A DNA stretch of 64,000 nucleotides from Golubevia sp. BC0850 (taxonomy: Eukaryota; Basidiomycota; Exobasidiomycetes; Golubeviales; Golubeviaceae): the NCBI GenBank assembly GCA_012976225.1, contig JAAVVG010000007.1:806001-870000 (forward strand), written 5' to 3'. The position numbers were made by a program, and so were the translations under genes. Shown one piece after another: positions 1-11,478 of the stretch (positions within the stretch are counted from its first letter, which is position 1; each line of letters opens with the position of its first letter). The notes beneath the pieces were generated by a model. That model was given only the letters and a program-made list of their open reading frames with translations, was not told where the DNA came from and did not search any database.

Positions 1-447
1 ATCAAGGTCTTCAATGGGACAGAACTTACACTGCTAAGTCTTCCAAGCTGAATAGCAAGCCTAGATACTGTTGTAGCTGCCTATTGCTATTGACTGTATG
101 TCAGAGGAAAGCGAGGGAAAGGGGTAAGACGGCTCAGCTAGAAACCAGGACAGGGTAGAAAGAAAAGAACCCTCAGACTGACCTCTCTCTTCAACCAAAT
201 CCAAAGCGGAATGAGCAATGTACTGGAATTTTAGATCTGCATCTAGATCTGAAGTGAAAGATTGAGAGTGGGACTGTGATTGACTTGAGAACCTTCTGAG
301 ATAGAGAGGCTGATTTTTGGACGAGATCAATGCGATGGCTTGCTAAGAGTAGCGTGGAATGAAGGGTAAAGGTTAGAGATGATCATTGTTACTGTTTAAG
401 TCTTCTCATCTCCAAAAGCTACTCACAATTGGCAAAGTGGAATCCAT
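1..447 (-). CDS. TRAPPC2L-like TRAPP subunit (5' part, runs off left edge)
   Basis: Small sedlin-like (longin-fold) subunit of the TRAPP tethering complex, acting in ER-Golgi traffic. Reading leftward, exon 1 (447..427) encodes MDSTLPI. After a GTGAGT donor and TTAG acceptor, exon 2 from 342 reads QAIALISSKNQPLYLRR and later DLKFQYIAHSALDLVEE. These match the TRAPPC2L pattern (ENYPLYIRS ... ELKFHYMVHTSLDVVDE). A third exon near 92..43 carries YLGLLFSLEDLAV, matching the family's YLGLLYPTEDYKVYGY. The donor GTAAGT near base 26 sends the gene out of the window, so the C-terminal third is missing. A Ser/Gln-rich loop sits between the first two conserved blocks. It is divergent with the Gln-rich gene that starts at 567. 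Family assignment is by remembered motif match; exon 2-3 borders are less certain. Confidence 0.82.
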
Positions 448-566
448 GACTAGCGCTGAAAGAGTGGAGACGAGGACGAAGGGACAATAAGGCAAGAACC
501 CGAATTCATCTTATTCTTCCCTCCCCCACGGGATCCGCAAGTAACATCGATTAGATCTTAGTAAGG
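448..566. promoter_or_regulatory. Short divergent intergenic region (TRAPPC2L / Gln-rich protein)
   Basis: Only 119 bases separate the two start codons, so both promoters and 5' leaders must lie here or overlap. I see no clear TATA box. The only visible features are a CCCTCCCCCAC run near 522-531 and the AAGG context before the ATG at 567. Confidence 0.5.
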
Positions 567-3500
567 ATGAGTGGGTGAGTCAATCAATTCATTACTACCT
601 CAGCCTCTACCGAATTCATTGGCTGACTGTGGGCAAACGATCCTCCTTCCTCATCCAATCTTTCTTCAGCTACAACAACTATGGTCAACCTGGCCAGCAA
701 CAGCAACAGCAGCAGCCACAGGGGCCTACTCAGCCAAATGGAAATGCTTCCTACTCTAACTACGGTTATGGTGGTAACAATCCATCTCGTTAGTGCAGCG
801 ATCCTCTGCTTCAACTTACCTTTCAGAGCCTTACCTCGATCTTTCCTCCTCTCCTCTCCTCTTCTCTCCACCAGTTCAAACTGCTCCTCAACCAACCGCT
901 CCGGCCGCAGCTCAAGGTCAATCTGCTTTATCTAACGAAGCTCAACAGCGTCAATGGCATCTGCAGTGGCAGCAGGTGAGAAGGGCGAGAGCAGATTGAC
1001 ACAACCTGGTCTTCTTCCTACCTCTCCCTCCATCCTTTGAATCTCTGTTGAAGGCCGCTGACCCGCTCATTCTCCTTTCCTTTATTTCCTTTATTTCCTT
1101 GATCTATCAGTACTATGCTCAACAAGCTGCTGCTGCAGGTGCTACCGGTGGACAACAAACACCAGCAGCCAACCACAGTCAACCTGCTAGGCCTGCTCAA
1201 CAAGGTGCTCAACCGCCTTACCATCAACCGCAACCTCAACCTCAACAGCCACACCATTCTCAACAGCAATATGCAATTCAACATTCAAACCAGCCTCAAG
1301 CTCCACCTCAACAGCAGCAGCCAGCTTATGCTCAACAGCAACCTCAACAGCCTTACTACCAACAGCCTGTGAGTAGACGGAAAGTGGAGAGGCTTTGGTT
1401 GATGGTGGAGATGAAAAAAGTGATAGACGAGAAAAAATGTCTACAATGAAGGAGACACAAAGCGAGGAGTAGAAAGCGGAAGGATTGAATTCTCTCCCTT
1501 TCCCCTCCTCGCCACACTTCTTTCCTCAGACTCAACCTCAACAGCCAGCCTACCAACAAGCTCCTCCTGCTCCCCAGCACCAACCACAGCCTGCTTGGCA
1601 ATCTCAGCCTCAACCTCAAGCTCATCAACAAGGCTACTACGGACAGCAGCCTCAACCTGGAATGTCTCCTCCAACCGGACCTCCAGCCAAGCGTCAACGT
1701 TACGATGGACAGCCTGCTGCCTATCCAAATGGTGGTTCTCCGGCTCCTGCCTATTCTAATAACAGTCATCAGTATCCTCAACATCAAGCCCCACCTCAAC
1801 AGCAGCCTTTCTACGGATCAGGACCTCCTACTGGACCAGGTTCGCCCGCTCCTCCTCAGACGTACGGCTGGAATGCTAGTCCTGGACCCTCTGCCATCCC
1901 TCCATCTGCTCCTTCGGCTAGAGGTGGAAGAGGAGGTGCTGCAATCGGTGCTGCATCGAGAGGCGGAGGGAGAGGAGGTGCTTACGGTGGGCTTCCAATG
2001 GCTCCAAGTCCCAACGTGATGAATCCGAATCACGGAAATCCTCAACTAGCACCTAGAACTCCTTCTACCCCTTCTACCAGCAGCTCGTCTAGCTTTAGAG
2101 GCGGTAGAGGTGGAGCTCCTTCCGGTCCAGGTTCAAGTGCTCGAAGAGATCCTTACAACGATTCTTCCTATTCTCATGGCTCGAGTTCTTCTCGCGGAGG
2201 AAGGGAGTCTGGCAGTCGCGGAGGTAGCTCATCTGCTGCCTACCCAGATAGAAATGGAAGAAGTGGAAGTTCTAGAGGTGGAAGTCCGGCATATCCTGCC
2301 GCGTCTTCTAGAGGTGGATATGGCTCCGAGTCTAGAGGGAGATCAGACAGAGACGCTCGCCCTTCCAGTTCTAGTTCCAGCAATCAGCCAGCTTCTAAAA
2401 GGACAGGAAGGTACGCAGAGAGCTCCATATCAACTTCTCAATCCGCAGCTTTCCAAAGCAGAGGTTCAAACAAAGGTCCTCAACCTCCAGTCAACAGTCA
2501 TGGGAAATCGAACGCCGTCGCTGCTGCTGGCTTCATAGCTGCTCCTCTTCCAGATCAAGCACCAGTTCTGACTAAGAGAACGTACACGGACTTCAGAATC
2601 AAAGGAATCGAGATCAAGGAGATTGGTTGGGGATGGGACTGGCTCGAATGGAACAAGAGGTTAGAGGAGGAAGAGAAGGCTGACTCTGATGAGATAGAAG
2701 TCGAGGAAGATGGAACAAGCAACGAAAAGGTCGAAGAAGAAAAAGAGAATGGAGAGAAGGATTCTGAAATGAAAGACGGGAACGGGGTTGCAGCTGACGA
2801 AGCTGAAGCAGCCACGTCAGAGATCAAGGCGGAAGATGAAGATGGGGAAGATGCGGCCGAAGAGAAGGAACCCATCAAGAAAGAAGAAGCTGAGGGCGAG
2901 AGTGATGAAAGTGGAGGGGAAGAAGAAGGTGACGAAGAAGAAACGGAATCGGTCAAAGTGAAGGAAGAGCCAGTCTCACCTGAGAAAGCCGGAGGGAAGG
3001 AGAAGGCGAAGGAAAATGGGAAAGGAAAGGAGAACCCTTCTCAATCGATTCAGGAGACAGACCCAAAGCCTCCCAAAGGCCCAAAGTCGAGTCTCAATTC
3101 CAAGTCTTCTGCTGCTGCAGCCTCGGCTGGTAGGGAAAGAGATCAGTGCAAACTCAGAATCTGTGTCGCTGCTGAACCTATCGTCCAAGGTCCGCCCCCT
3201 GGAGCTCCTTCAGGTCCCAGCGCCGATTCTGCAGACAAGAAGAAGAAGACCAAAGCTGAATCGAACAAGAACGGATCCGACAAAGCTGCTACGACTTCTG
3301 CTTCCACCACTGCTCCTGAAGGCAAGGAGAAGACTGGAATCGATAGTGCCTCTGGTTCTACTTCAGGTGAAGTAACAGCTACTGCTACTGAGGCCGAGAA
3401 GTCGAACTCAGGAGAGGAAGTGAAGGAAGCTGTGGCCGCTCCCGAGACTTCAGTGGCTGAGGCTCAGAATCAGGGAGAACTGAAAGATGAAGCTCAAGTT

Positions 3501-5512
3501 TTGGAAACAGCTTCCGCAAACGCCAGCTCGGTGACCACTCCGGAGAAACCTGAAGCTGTCGCTTCCTCGGACGCTGCTATGGAAGCAGAAGGGGCTACAG
3601 CAGACGCTGAAACCGAGCAATCCAAGGACGACGTCACGATGGAGGAGACTCCAGCTGAAGTCGAAGCTGAGCAACAGCAAGAATCGTCTGGATCAGCAGA
3701 AGTTGAGATGACCTCTGAAGAGCATGGAGTTGAGAAAGGTGAAGAGGAAACCGAAGAGAGCAACAAGGACGAGAACAAAGAGGACTCGAAGGAGGAAGAG
3801 CTAATGGATTGGAATCCTTTCAGCAGAGGTCCCCCTCAATCTTCTACCAACCGAATCAGTCTCTCTTATGCTGGCTCGAAGCTCAGACTGGTCGTCGATG
3901 CCGAGTCTATCAGAGAACTCAAGGTCTTCAGACAGGAAGCTAGAATCGAGGTCAAGGTCGACGTCAAGACAACTAACACGTTGACTGGCACCAGATCCAA
4001 AGGACACACCGAGAAGAAAGTCCAGGAATGGGTCATCACCAAAGGTGTCATGGTGAGTGCGAGGTCAAGCTCTTGGTTTGAAGAGGAGGGTCGTATTGCT
4101 TGGTTATTCAAACGATGAAATGCTGATGCTATGCCCTTTTCTCGTCTCTTTCTTCCTTTCTTCTTCTCTGCCAGATCGAAGCTAGAGATCGCGACAACAA
4201 CAACTATGTCGTGCTTGCTCGTCAACAACTCGAAAACGCTTGGAACAACAAGACGAATCACTCGACCTCGAGCAAGGACGGAGCCTCTTCAGCTGCTGCT
4301 GTAGGTAAGAAACAATTGAATCGAAAGAGAAAATTGGATCAGGTCGAAGAGGATGCAGAAGGCAAAGATGAAGAAGAGAACACTCTGAATGAGGCTGGTG
4401 ATGGAAATGAGGAAGCAAACGAGGTGTTTGGATCCTATTTGGAGTATCCGCCTCTACATCGCCTTCTAGGTGATGTTTCAGAGAGCTCCGAGAAGACTCG
4501 GGAAGACGGAGAGGAAGGAAAAACAGGACCAGCTTCTTCGTCTCAAGGTCAGAACCAAGATTCTGCTCCAAAGACTTTGACGATCTCGATAGCTTTGGAC
4601 AAGCTTTCACCTTTAGCTGAGGCCAAGTGGTTAAAGACGGGCAACGTCAATGAATGGCTATCTTCAATTTTACCTCCTCCTTCTTCATCGATGGGTTCAA
4701 GGGATTCGAAGTCTCAATCAAAGCTTCTCTCGTCTCAGGTATGGTTCAACAAGATCAAGGTATCAGATCCAGATCCTCCGCCAACGATTCAAGACGTCTT
4801 CTCAGATTGGTCGACCAAGTCGTTCTTAGGTCAGCCTAAAGACAGAAGAAAGTTTTTGAAGGACTCTGTGGATGATTCCAAAGGGATGATTGAGATTCTC
4901 TGTCGATTGGTCAGAGGGGAAAGAGCCAGCTCTACGACTCCTAGAGATAGACATTCTATCGGTGATGGAGACTACGAGCACAAGAATGATGGAGAAGAAC
5001 ATCAGGATGGAGAAATTGATCCTTTGGAGAAGGCTAAGAAGTTGACCAACTTCGTTAGCAATCACACTCATCTCAGTCTGAGTGTTCTAGCCCTATTTGG
5101 GCTCGCAAAGGACTACTCGGTTAGAGCTGGAGTGGAAGAGGAAGAACTCAAGAAGAAGATTGGAGAGATTTTGAAGAGTTTGCCAGAACATCTCGTTTTC
5201 AAGGCTCTGGATGGTTTGGTGAGTCTCACTTTCATCCTGGGAATTGTTGTTTGCGACGATCTGACAATCCTCTCTTTGAATCGTTACCCTTTTTCACAGT
5301 GGAGAGAAGTGATGGAACGTGAAAGATTGACTTCCAACCCGACCTCAAACAGAGGAGCAGGAAGTTCTAGGGGTTCAGCTTCGACTTCTCGTGGAGGGGG
5401 AGGGAGTGGGAGGAAGCCAAAAAGAGATGTAAAGAGAGGGGGTCATGGTGGAAGGAAAGGAGGCAGATCCAGCTCTGTAGCTACTTCTGCCAGATCTGTC
5501 AATGGTGACTGA
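567..5512 (+). CDS. Gln/Pro-rich, RGG-containing protein of unknown function, 1421 aa
   Basis: I do not recognise a named family. The seven-exon model (567-574, 670-788, 875-975, 1111-1368, 1530-4052, 4175-5218, 5300-5512) stays in frame throughout. The N-terminal ~250 residues are Gln/Pro/Tyr/Ala-rich, prion-like. RGG/SRGG repeats follow (about 310-450), suggesting RNA binding. Then comes a compact conserved-looking block (YTDFRIKGIEIKEIGWGWDW), a long Glu/Lys/Ala-rich acidic stretch, and a second folded-looking block with LRLVVDAESIRELKVFRQEA and KVQEWVITKG. The last part (LTISIALDKLSPLAEAKWL, WFNKIKVSDPDPPPTIQDVF) also looks folded, and the tail is again RGG-rich and basic. The composition suggests a nuclear RNA- or chromatin-associated factor, which is inference only. 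The 8-base first exon is the least certain part. Confidence 0.72.
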
Positions 5513-5896
5513 TGAGGAGCAGACTGGCTGCTCTCCGACCGATTTCGTTCCGAGTTTGTTGTGTTAGATAAAGAATTGTCTCTCTTTCACTTTGTCTTCC
5601 ATCTCTGGTTTATGTAATAGCGCAACCTTTTAATTTAACCTAAGAAAGTTGCTGCGTGGCTGTGTTCGATCAATTAGAAGTTGATATTGAAGCTCTCGAA
5701 CCCACTTTACCAACTACCACTTCACGAATTTGACGACCTTATTAAACGCACTATCATTGAAAGAGCACAAGCAACCAACGATCTTCCAGATCCAAGCTCA
5801 GAAGCCGTGGAAGGCAGGAGAGGCTCTAACAATCAATTCTCCTTTGTCCAACCTCCTAACCTTCAATCCAAACCATCCCTCATCATCTTTCCCTTC

Positions 5897-8800
5897 ATGA
5901 CGTCTTCAAGTAGCAACAGTTCTAATCCATTAAGACAAATCACAAATGGAAATGGCAGCAATTACCCCCAAAGGCTCCATCAAGCAGGTCCAGCTCGACC
6001 AGATCAAGAACAACACCACAAGTTTCAGAATCTCTCTTCTAGAAATCTAGCAGATGTACCAAAGGACATCACTATGGAGAGCAGCTTAGATACAACAAGA
6101 TCCTCAATCCACTCGAATTCCAACTTCAATCCAAGCATCAAGTCGCGTAAGAGAAAGAATCAAGCTGCAAGTGGTCTCAGCAGATCAGCCTCTCTGACCA
6201 CCAGCAATGGATTCGTGTCCACTGAAGATGACACTGATGATGAAGGTACTTATCACGTAGATCTGATGATTCGAGAGGAAGAAGGGGAGGAAATGGGAAG
6301 ACGTGAGGATGAGGACAAAGGAATTGGGAGCTCAACTCCCAGTGGGAAACAATCCTTGCCTGAGCAATTCGATCAAGATTGGAAGGCACCTGAAAGTCAG
6401 AGCTCTCTGGTTGAGAAAGATCCATTTCGAGATCCAGAAGAAAGAAGGAACGACTCCAGAGCCTTCTCTTCTACATCTACCACTCGCCCTCCTCCTCAAT
6501 CCTACCAGGAAGCCAAGAAGAGAGCTAGCGGGATGCTGGGAAGCGTTAGGGGATCAAATGTCAGCCTGGGAAAGAAAGGTGGGGCTCAAGCTATCGATGG
6601 GTACCTCAACTTAAGCGTCTCGTGAGTCTCGGAACTTGTGCTCTACTGTCTCTCAGGAATTCCGATCTGACTTCTCTTCGATTCTACCTCTCTTGTTCCA
6701 GCCGTCACGGCCTTATTCGAACCTTCGCTCTCCCACCTTCCTCCATCAAGACTCTATCCTTCAACTCTCTCTCTCATCTACTTGAATTGGACATGCAATG
6801 GGAACGATCAAGGTGGGCTCAATTGCCACTGAAGAATGGCAAGAGAGCGAAGCGAGAGCCTGGAAAATCAGTTCTGGGAAACTTAAACCCCCTAGGAAAG
6901 AATCAAGAGCTTGCTATCTGGGTGGAGCATCCAGTAAGAAGTGGGGAATGGAAAAAGGTGGAACAATGGAAAGCTTCTAGATCTCAACAAGTTAGCTCCG
7001 GTACTTCAAGAGACTCTTCCTTGGACGTCTCCGAAAGTCATTCTCTGGTCTCTGTTCTCATGCAACAGTTCTGGGATGAAAGACTGAAGAGCTCCGGCTA
7101 CACTCATCTAACGATTCGAGCTTCAAAAGATGGTCCTCCAGGAGCTGCTAGGTTAAGGACTACTTCAACAAGCAGCACCTCTTCTCTGACTTCCAAACTC
7201 AAACGTAAAGATGCTTCCAATCTATCCGCTTCTTCTTCTGGTGCTACCTTGGCAAGCGGAGCTGCAAGTGAAAGCGAGGGAGAAAACGTGTATTACGAAG
7301 CTCAACCTACTGGATTGGAGAGGGTCGGGAGACATCTTTCCAGGCTTAGCGTCTCTTTGGCAAGTTTATTCGGTGCTCTGGACGTCGCTGCTGAGAGAGG
7401 TGGAAGATCATCAGATCGGGAAAGCTACCTGGATCCTGAAGACCTGGGCTACGTCAACGTTAGAGATGTCAGTGATGAAGAGACGGATGGTCAGAGACCG
7501 GGAGCAGGTTTAAGAAGGCGGATCGGAAATAAGGTGAACAGAGGAAAGGCTTCAACATCTTCCAGGGAGTCGATCAGAGAGGATGGTGGCGATTCTTCGA
7601 CTAGGAGGGGAAACTCAAATCGCAGTGGAGCTCTTGGGCTTCTGGTTCAAATCCTGCCAGCTCCTCTTCTGCGCTTTTCTGGGCTCTCTCGATTAAAATC
7701 TTCAACTCAAAGAAAGAAAACCAAGAAACCTGTTTTCTCCAGAAATGCTGATTCGACTGGAAATGGGTTTATCTCTATCCAATCAGATGCCGAATCAGAT
7801 GTCGACGCACTCTCTCTTCATACCTCAGCCGGAATTTCAAGTGATCTAGAAACAGACTTAGATCCAGATGCAGAAGCACTTGATCCAAGTGACATCACTA
7901 GTAATAGCGCCAAGATTCGCAAATTGTTCAAAACCCCTCTGACCAACAATTCCACATCCAGTTTTGATTCCTCTAGAAATGGTGACTATAGTGATGCAGA
8001 TGGAGAACGAGGCTCAATCAGTAACATCTCACGCTCAAGATTCAAAGGCAAGAACAAGAGGAGAGACGCTTCCGAAAGCGATACGGACGGTTGGGTTGGA
8101 GCTGAGAATCAACGACAAGCCTCACTACTTAGAAAAGCTGCGATGAAGAGGAAGAACTCGGATGCTTCTGTGGACAGAAGTGGAGCTGGTGGAGGATTCT
8201 GGAAAGCTCTCTTGGGGACGAGGCTTGGATCGGAAGCTGAGAGGAGAGACTCTGTGGACAGTGTCGAGCGAGGAAGAAAGGAAAATCTGAAGCAGAGGAA
8301 GTGGGTCCCTCCTCAACAGATTCGGATAGTAAATGGAAAATCAGGTTTCAAGGAAAGGCTGGACATAGAAAGTCCCGACAAGTTGAGGTTCTCGCAGCCG
8401 TTGCCTGCGATCTCAAACTCGAATTCGAGTCGAACTGGAAGCAAAGACCTCCCGTCCCCTCAAGATCAAACCCAATCTGAGGAAGATGATAATCAGGATG
8501 CAGCAACGATCGCTACCAGCAGAGCTCTCTCGTCGTACGAAGTCTTTACTTCCTCGAAGCCTTCAACAGTCAAAGCTTCATCTCTCAAAACGAAGGATCA
8601 ACCTCTTTTGCCAAGCTTGGATTTGAGCAGCTTTGGCAGGTCGTCTAATTCTAGAACTTTTAGTTCAGGTCTCAAAGGATCTTCTTCTCCTACTACGGTT
8701 TCGACGAACGGTTCCTACAGATCGAAGAAGACGGTCGAGTTGGACGATGACCCTTTCAGATCTCAACCACTATCAATCGCTGGTCGAATGAGCACCGAGG

Positions 8801-9414
8801 CTTCTCCAGGCTATGGGTCCTCTCCTTCGCCTCATCCCGCGTCTCTGATTCCTGGAACCCGAGATCCCGCGACTCCAAAGGGGAAGATGCCAGCTCTCAA
8901 GAGGACCGCGAGTCTGGACACAATCACTGGTGTTGCTCCAGATTCAGGGTTCGCGAGCGACAAGAAGGCTGGAAAATCAAAAGTGAGTCCCTTCAGTTTC
9001 GTTGTAGACAGACTCCTTCAATCTAGACTGACCTTTCGGCTCCTCCCATTTCTCTGACAGCCTAGCGCCTGGCGTTTCAAACTGAACAGAGAATCTGCAG
9101 ACGGCTATGCAAGTGCTGGGGACGAGTCTCAATCGGCTTCGGTTCCCGCTTCTCCCTCTGGCGGTTCTCTTTTGAGATTGGGTAGGCGTCGAACGAACTC
9201 GTCCTCTTCCTCCATCGACCTGCCTGGAGGGATCAGTCGTTTGAGAAGGTCTTCTCTCTCCAAGTCTAAAGACAAGAAGGACAAGGAAGACGAGTACTTC
9301 AAGGGAGCAACTGTAATCGGAAGACCTGAAGAGTCTGGGATGAGATGGGCCGGAGAAGGAAGAGCGGACGAGGGCAACCGGGGAGGAGAGGAGAAAAAGA
9401 GAATGTCGGATTGA
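5897..9414 (+). CDS. Large Ser-rich protein of unknown function, 1119 aa
   Basis: Three exons (5897-6621, 6702-8982, 9061-9414) join in frame at GTGAGT/CAG borders. I chose ATG 5897 (MTSSSSNSSNPLRQ) because the in-frame ATG upstream at 5681 gives an extension with little family-like character; that start remains possible. Most of the chain is low-complexity Ser/Asp/Arg/Lys. The likely folded part begins just after intron 1: RHGLIRTFALPPSSIKTLS, then LELDMQWERSRWAQLPL and ELAIWVEHPVRSGEWKKVEQW, with GLERVGRHLSRLSVSLASL further on. It ends in a basic, Ser-rich tail. No transmembrane segment or catalytic motif is evident. Similar proteins are probably restricted to basidiomycetes (inference). 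Function unknown. Confidence 0.72.
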
Positions 9415-9615
9415 AACTTTGAAGTTCAATCGATAATACCTGAGTTGATTCCTGGTGAATGCTCCAGTTTTCTTTGCCATTTTCAAATCATTTTTTTGTT
9501 TAGTTTTACATTACAGTTGTACTCTTCCCAACATTGATACCACTTTTTGAAAGCGTCCCAAAATGTCAAGGTGTGAAGCCGAGATTTGTTCTTGACCTTA
9601 ATCACCTCCAATTAA

Positions 9616-11372
9616 ATGGCAGTTCGCAACAAGACACCACCTCAGATCAAGAGAAATGCGACCAAGAACTTGAATTTATCAGGTGGATCTGGATCTTCAA
9701 GAAGATCGGTCGCAAAGGTCAAATCGATGAGAGAGTCTCCCGTCTCTGGAGATGACAAAGAGGATTCAGATTCAGATGGGAGTGCCTTTGGAGAGGACCC
9801 AGACGACTCAGAAGGAGATGCAGACGTAAAGGAAGATGAAGATGATGAAGATGAAGATGAAGACGATCTAGCCAGCGAAAGTGAAGAAGATGAGAGCGAG
9901 GTGGAAGACAATACCAAGAAGAGGAAGGCAAGTGGAAAGGACAAGAAAGTGGCTTCAAATGGGAATAGTGTCGCAGTTGGAGGCTTCAAGAAGCAAAAGA
10001 CTGAGAAGGAAGAATTCGATGAGAATGGTAGAATCGTCACTCAGTTGATAGTGGCACCAAACACAGGCCATGGTGAGTGAGATTGGAGGTGGATAGTCTG
10101 AGGAGCAGTGAGGTCGAGTCTTCACCTCTGGGCTCAAGGTCTACGTAAAGGTAGCCGTACATTTCAATTGATTCAGGTGAACAGGGGGAGGATGAGACGG
10201 AGAGGCTATCGCATGAAGAGCGTTCTGCCTGTACTCCCTCGCAAGTCGAAATTGGCATCTCATCCTCTTCTTTCTCCCGCCGTCCTCAGTTCCTCCAGGT
10301 CAAATCTCACCACATCTTATGGACTTCCTCTCCGAACTCACCATTCCCGCCCACAATGATAGAGATTGGTTCAAGGCTCGTGATGCAGTATTCCGATATG
10401 GCTGGAACAATTTCTGCACTTTCATCGACGCTTTAGTACCGGATCTCATTGAACACGCAGACGAAACTCTACCATACCTTCCTGCTAAAGACTGTGTCTA
10501 CATGATCTACAGGTGAGAGAGAAATCCAAACTTCAAAGGTCTACAGTCAACAGTCGCTCTGCGCGAATCTTATCTCTCCCTCTCTCGCTCTGCCAACCTA
10601 CTATCAAATCAACAGAGACGTCCGATTTTCCCACGACAAGACTCCGTACAAGACTAGACTATCTGCAACTTTCAAAAGAGGTGGAAGGAAGAGTGAAGAT
10701 TATGGAGGGTATCATCTTGCAGTAGGCCCCAAAGGACAATCAGCTCTTTATGGAGGGTGGCATGGGCCGAAGAGTGCGATTCTAGAAAAGATCAGAAGAG
10801 CCATCATTGATGACACTCCGGAAGGACGGAAATTGAAGGAAATCGTAAACGAAAAGGAATTTGTTGACATGTTTGGAGAGCCGAAAGGAGGAAAGGGGAA
10901 AGGGAAAGCTGTGACAAACGAGAGACAAAATCTTTGGGGAGGCTCAGATGAGTTGAAGGTTAGTTCTCGATGATGAAAATCCTGGCGAAGAAGCTGTTCG
11001 CTAACCACAGTTCCCCTTTCTTCGCTCTTTCAGAAAGGGCCCAAGATTACTGGAGTTGAAGTCAAGAACCATCCGGAGATCGAGTGGTTGAAACTCAAGA
11101 GCTTTTGGGTCGAAAAGAAGTGAGTGTCAGCCCGTTCTGACGTTCTCGGAGCCCGGACTTTTCGTGGGATGGATAAGAATCGAAAGAGACTCCTTACCTC
11201 CCACTCCGACCTTCACCTACGTCTCTTCACTCTCAGATTTACGGATGAAGAAGTATTGTCTCCAGACTTTAGAGACATCGTATGCAGAGCTGCCAAACGA
11301 ATGGCTCCCCTAGTTGAGCATCTGAATGACTTTATTCACCCGCCTCCTCGACCACCACCACCTCAAAATTGA
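9616..11372 (+). CDS. DUF2461-family protein with long acidic N-terminal extension, 414 aa
   Basis: The five-exon model (9616-10072, 10290-10512, 10616-10958, 11034-11119, 11237-11372) is in frame. The DUF2461 domain begins near residue 155: QISPHLMDFLSEL, NDRDWFKARDAVFRY, KDCVYMIYRDVRFS, DKTPYKT, then YGGYHLAVGPKGQSALYGG, all in family order. Bacterial members are usually this domain alone, about 220 aa. Here it follows a Lys-, Asp- and Glu-rich region with an acidic run (residues ~75-100) and a basic KKRKASGKDKK stretch that may be a nuclear signal. Biochemical function of the family is unknown. The first intron (215 bases) contains a coding-like stretch at 10177-10289 that could be an alternative exon, but it would leave the domain out of frame. 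Confidence 0.85.
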
Positions 11373-11478
11373 AATTGATCCCTTCATCGTTTGTCTATAC
11401 ATTTCTCCGCTCCTTCCTACCTGTATACTAGATCCTTTCCAATAGATCCTTGCTGACAAATCATGACGATTGGATTCT

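Noticed and set aside
2555-4118. Long open frames on the minus strand opposite the Gln-rich gene
   Set aside because: They are Ser-rich mirrors of Glu/Lys/Ala-rich coding sequence on the plus strand and carry no independent signal.
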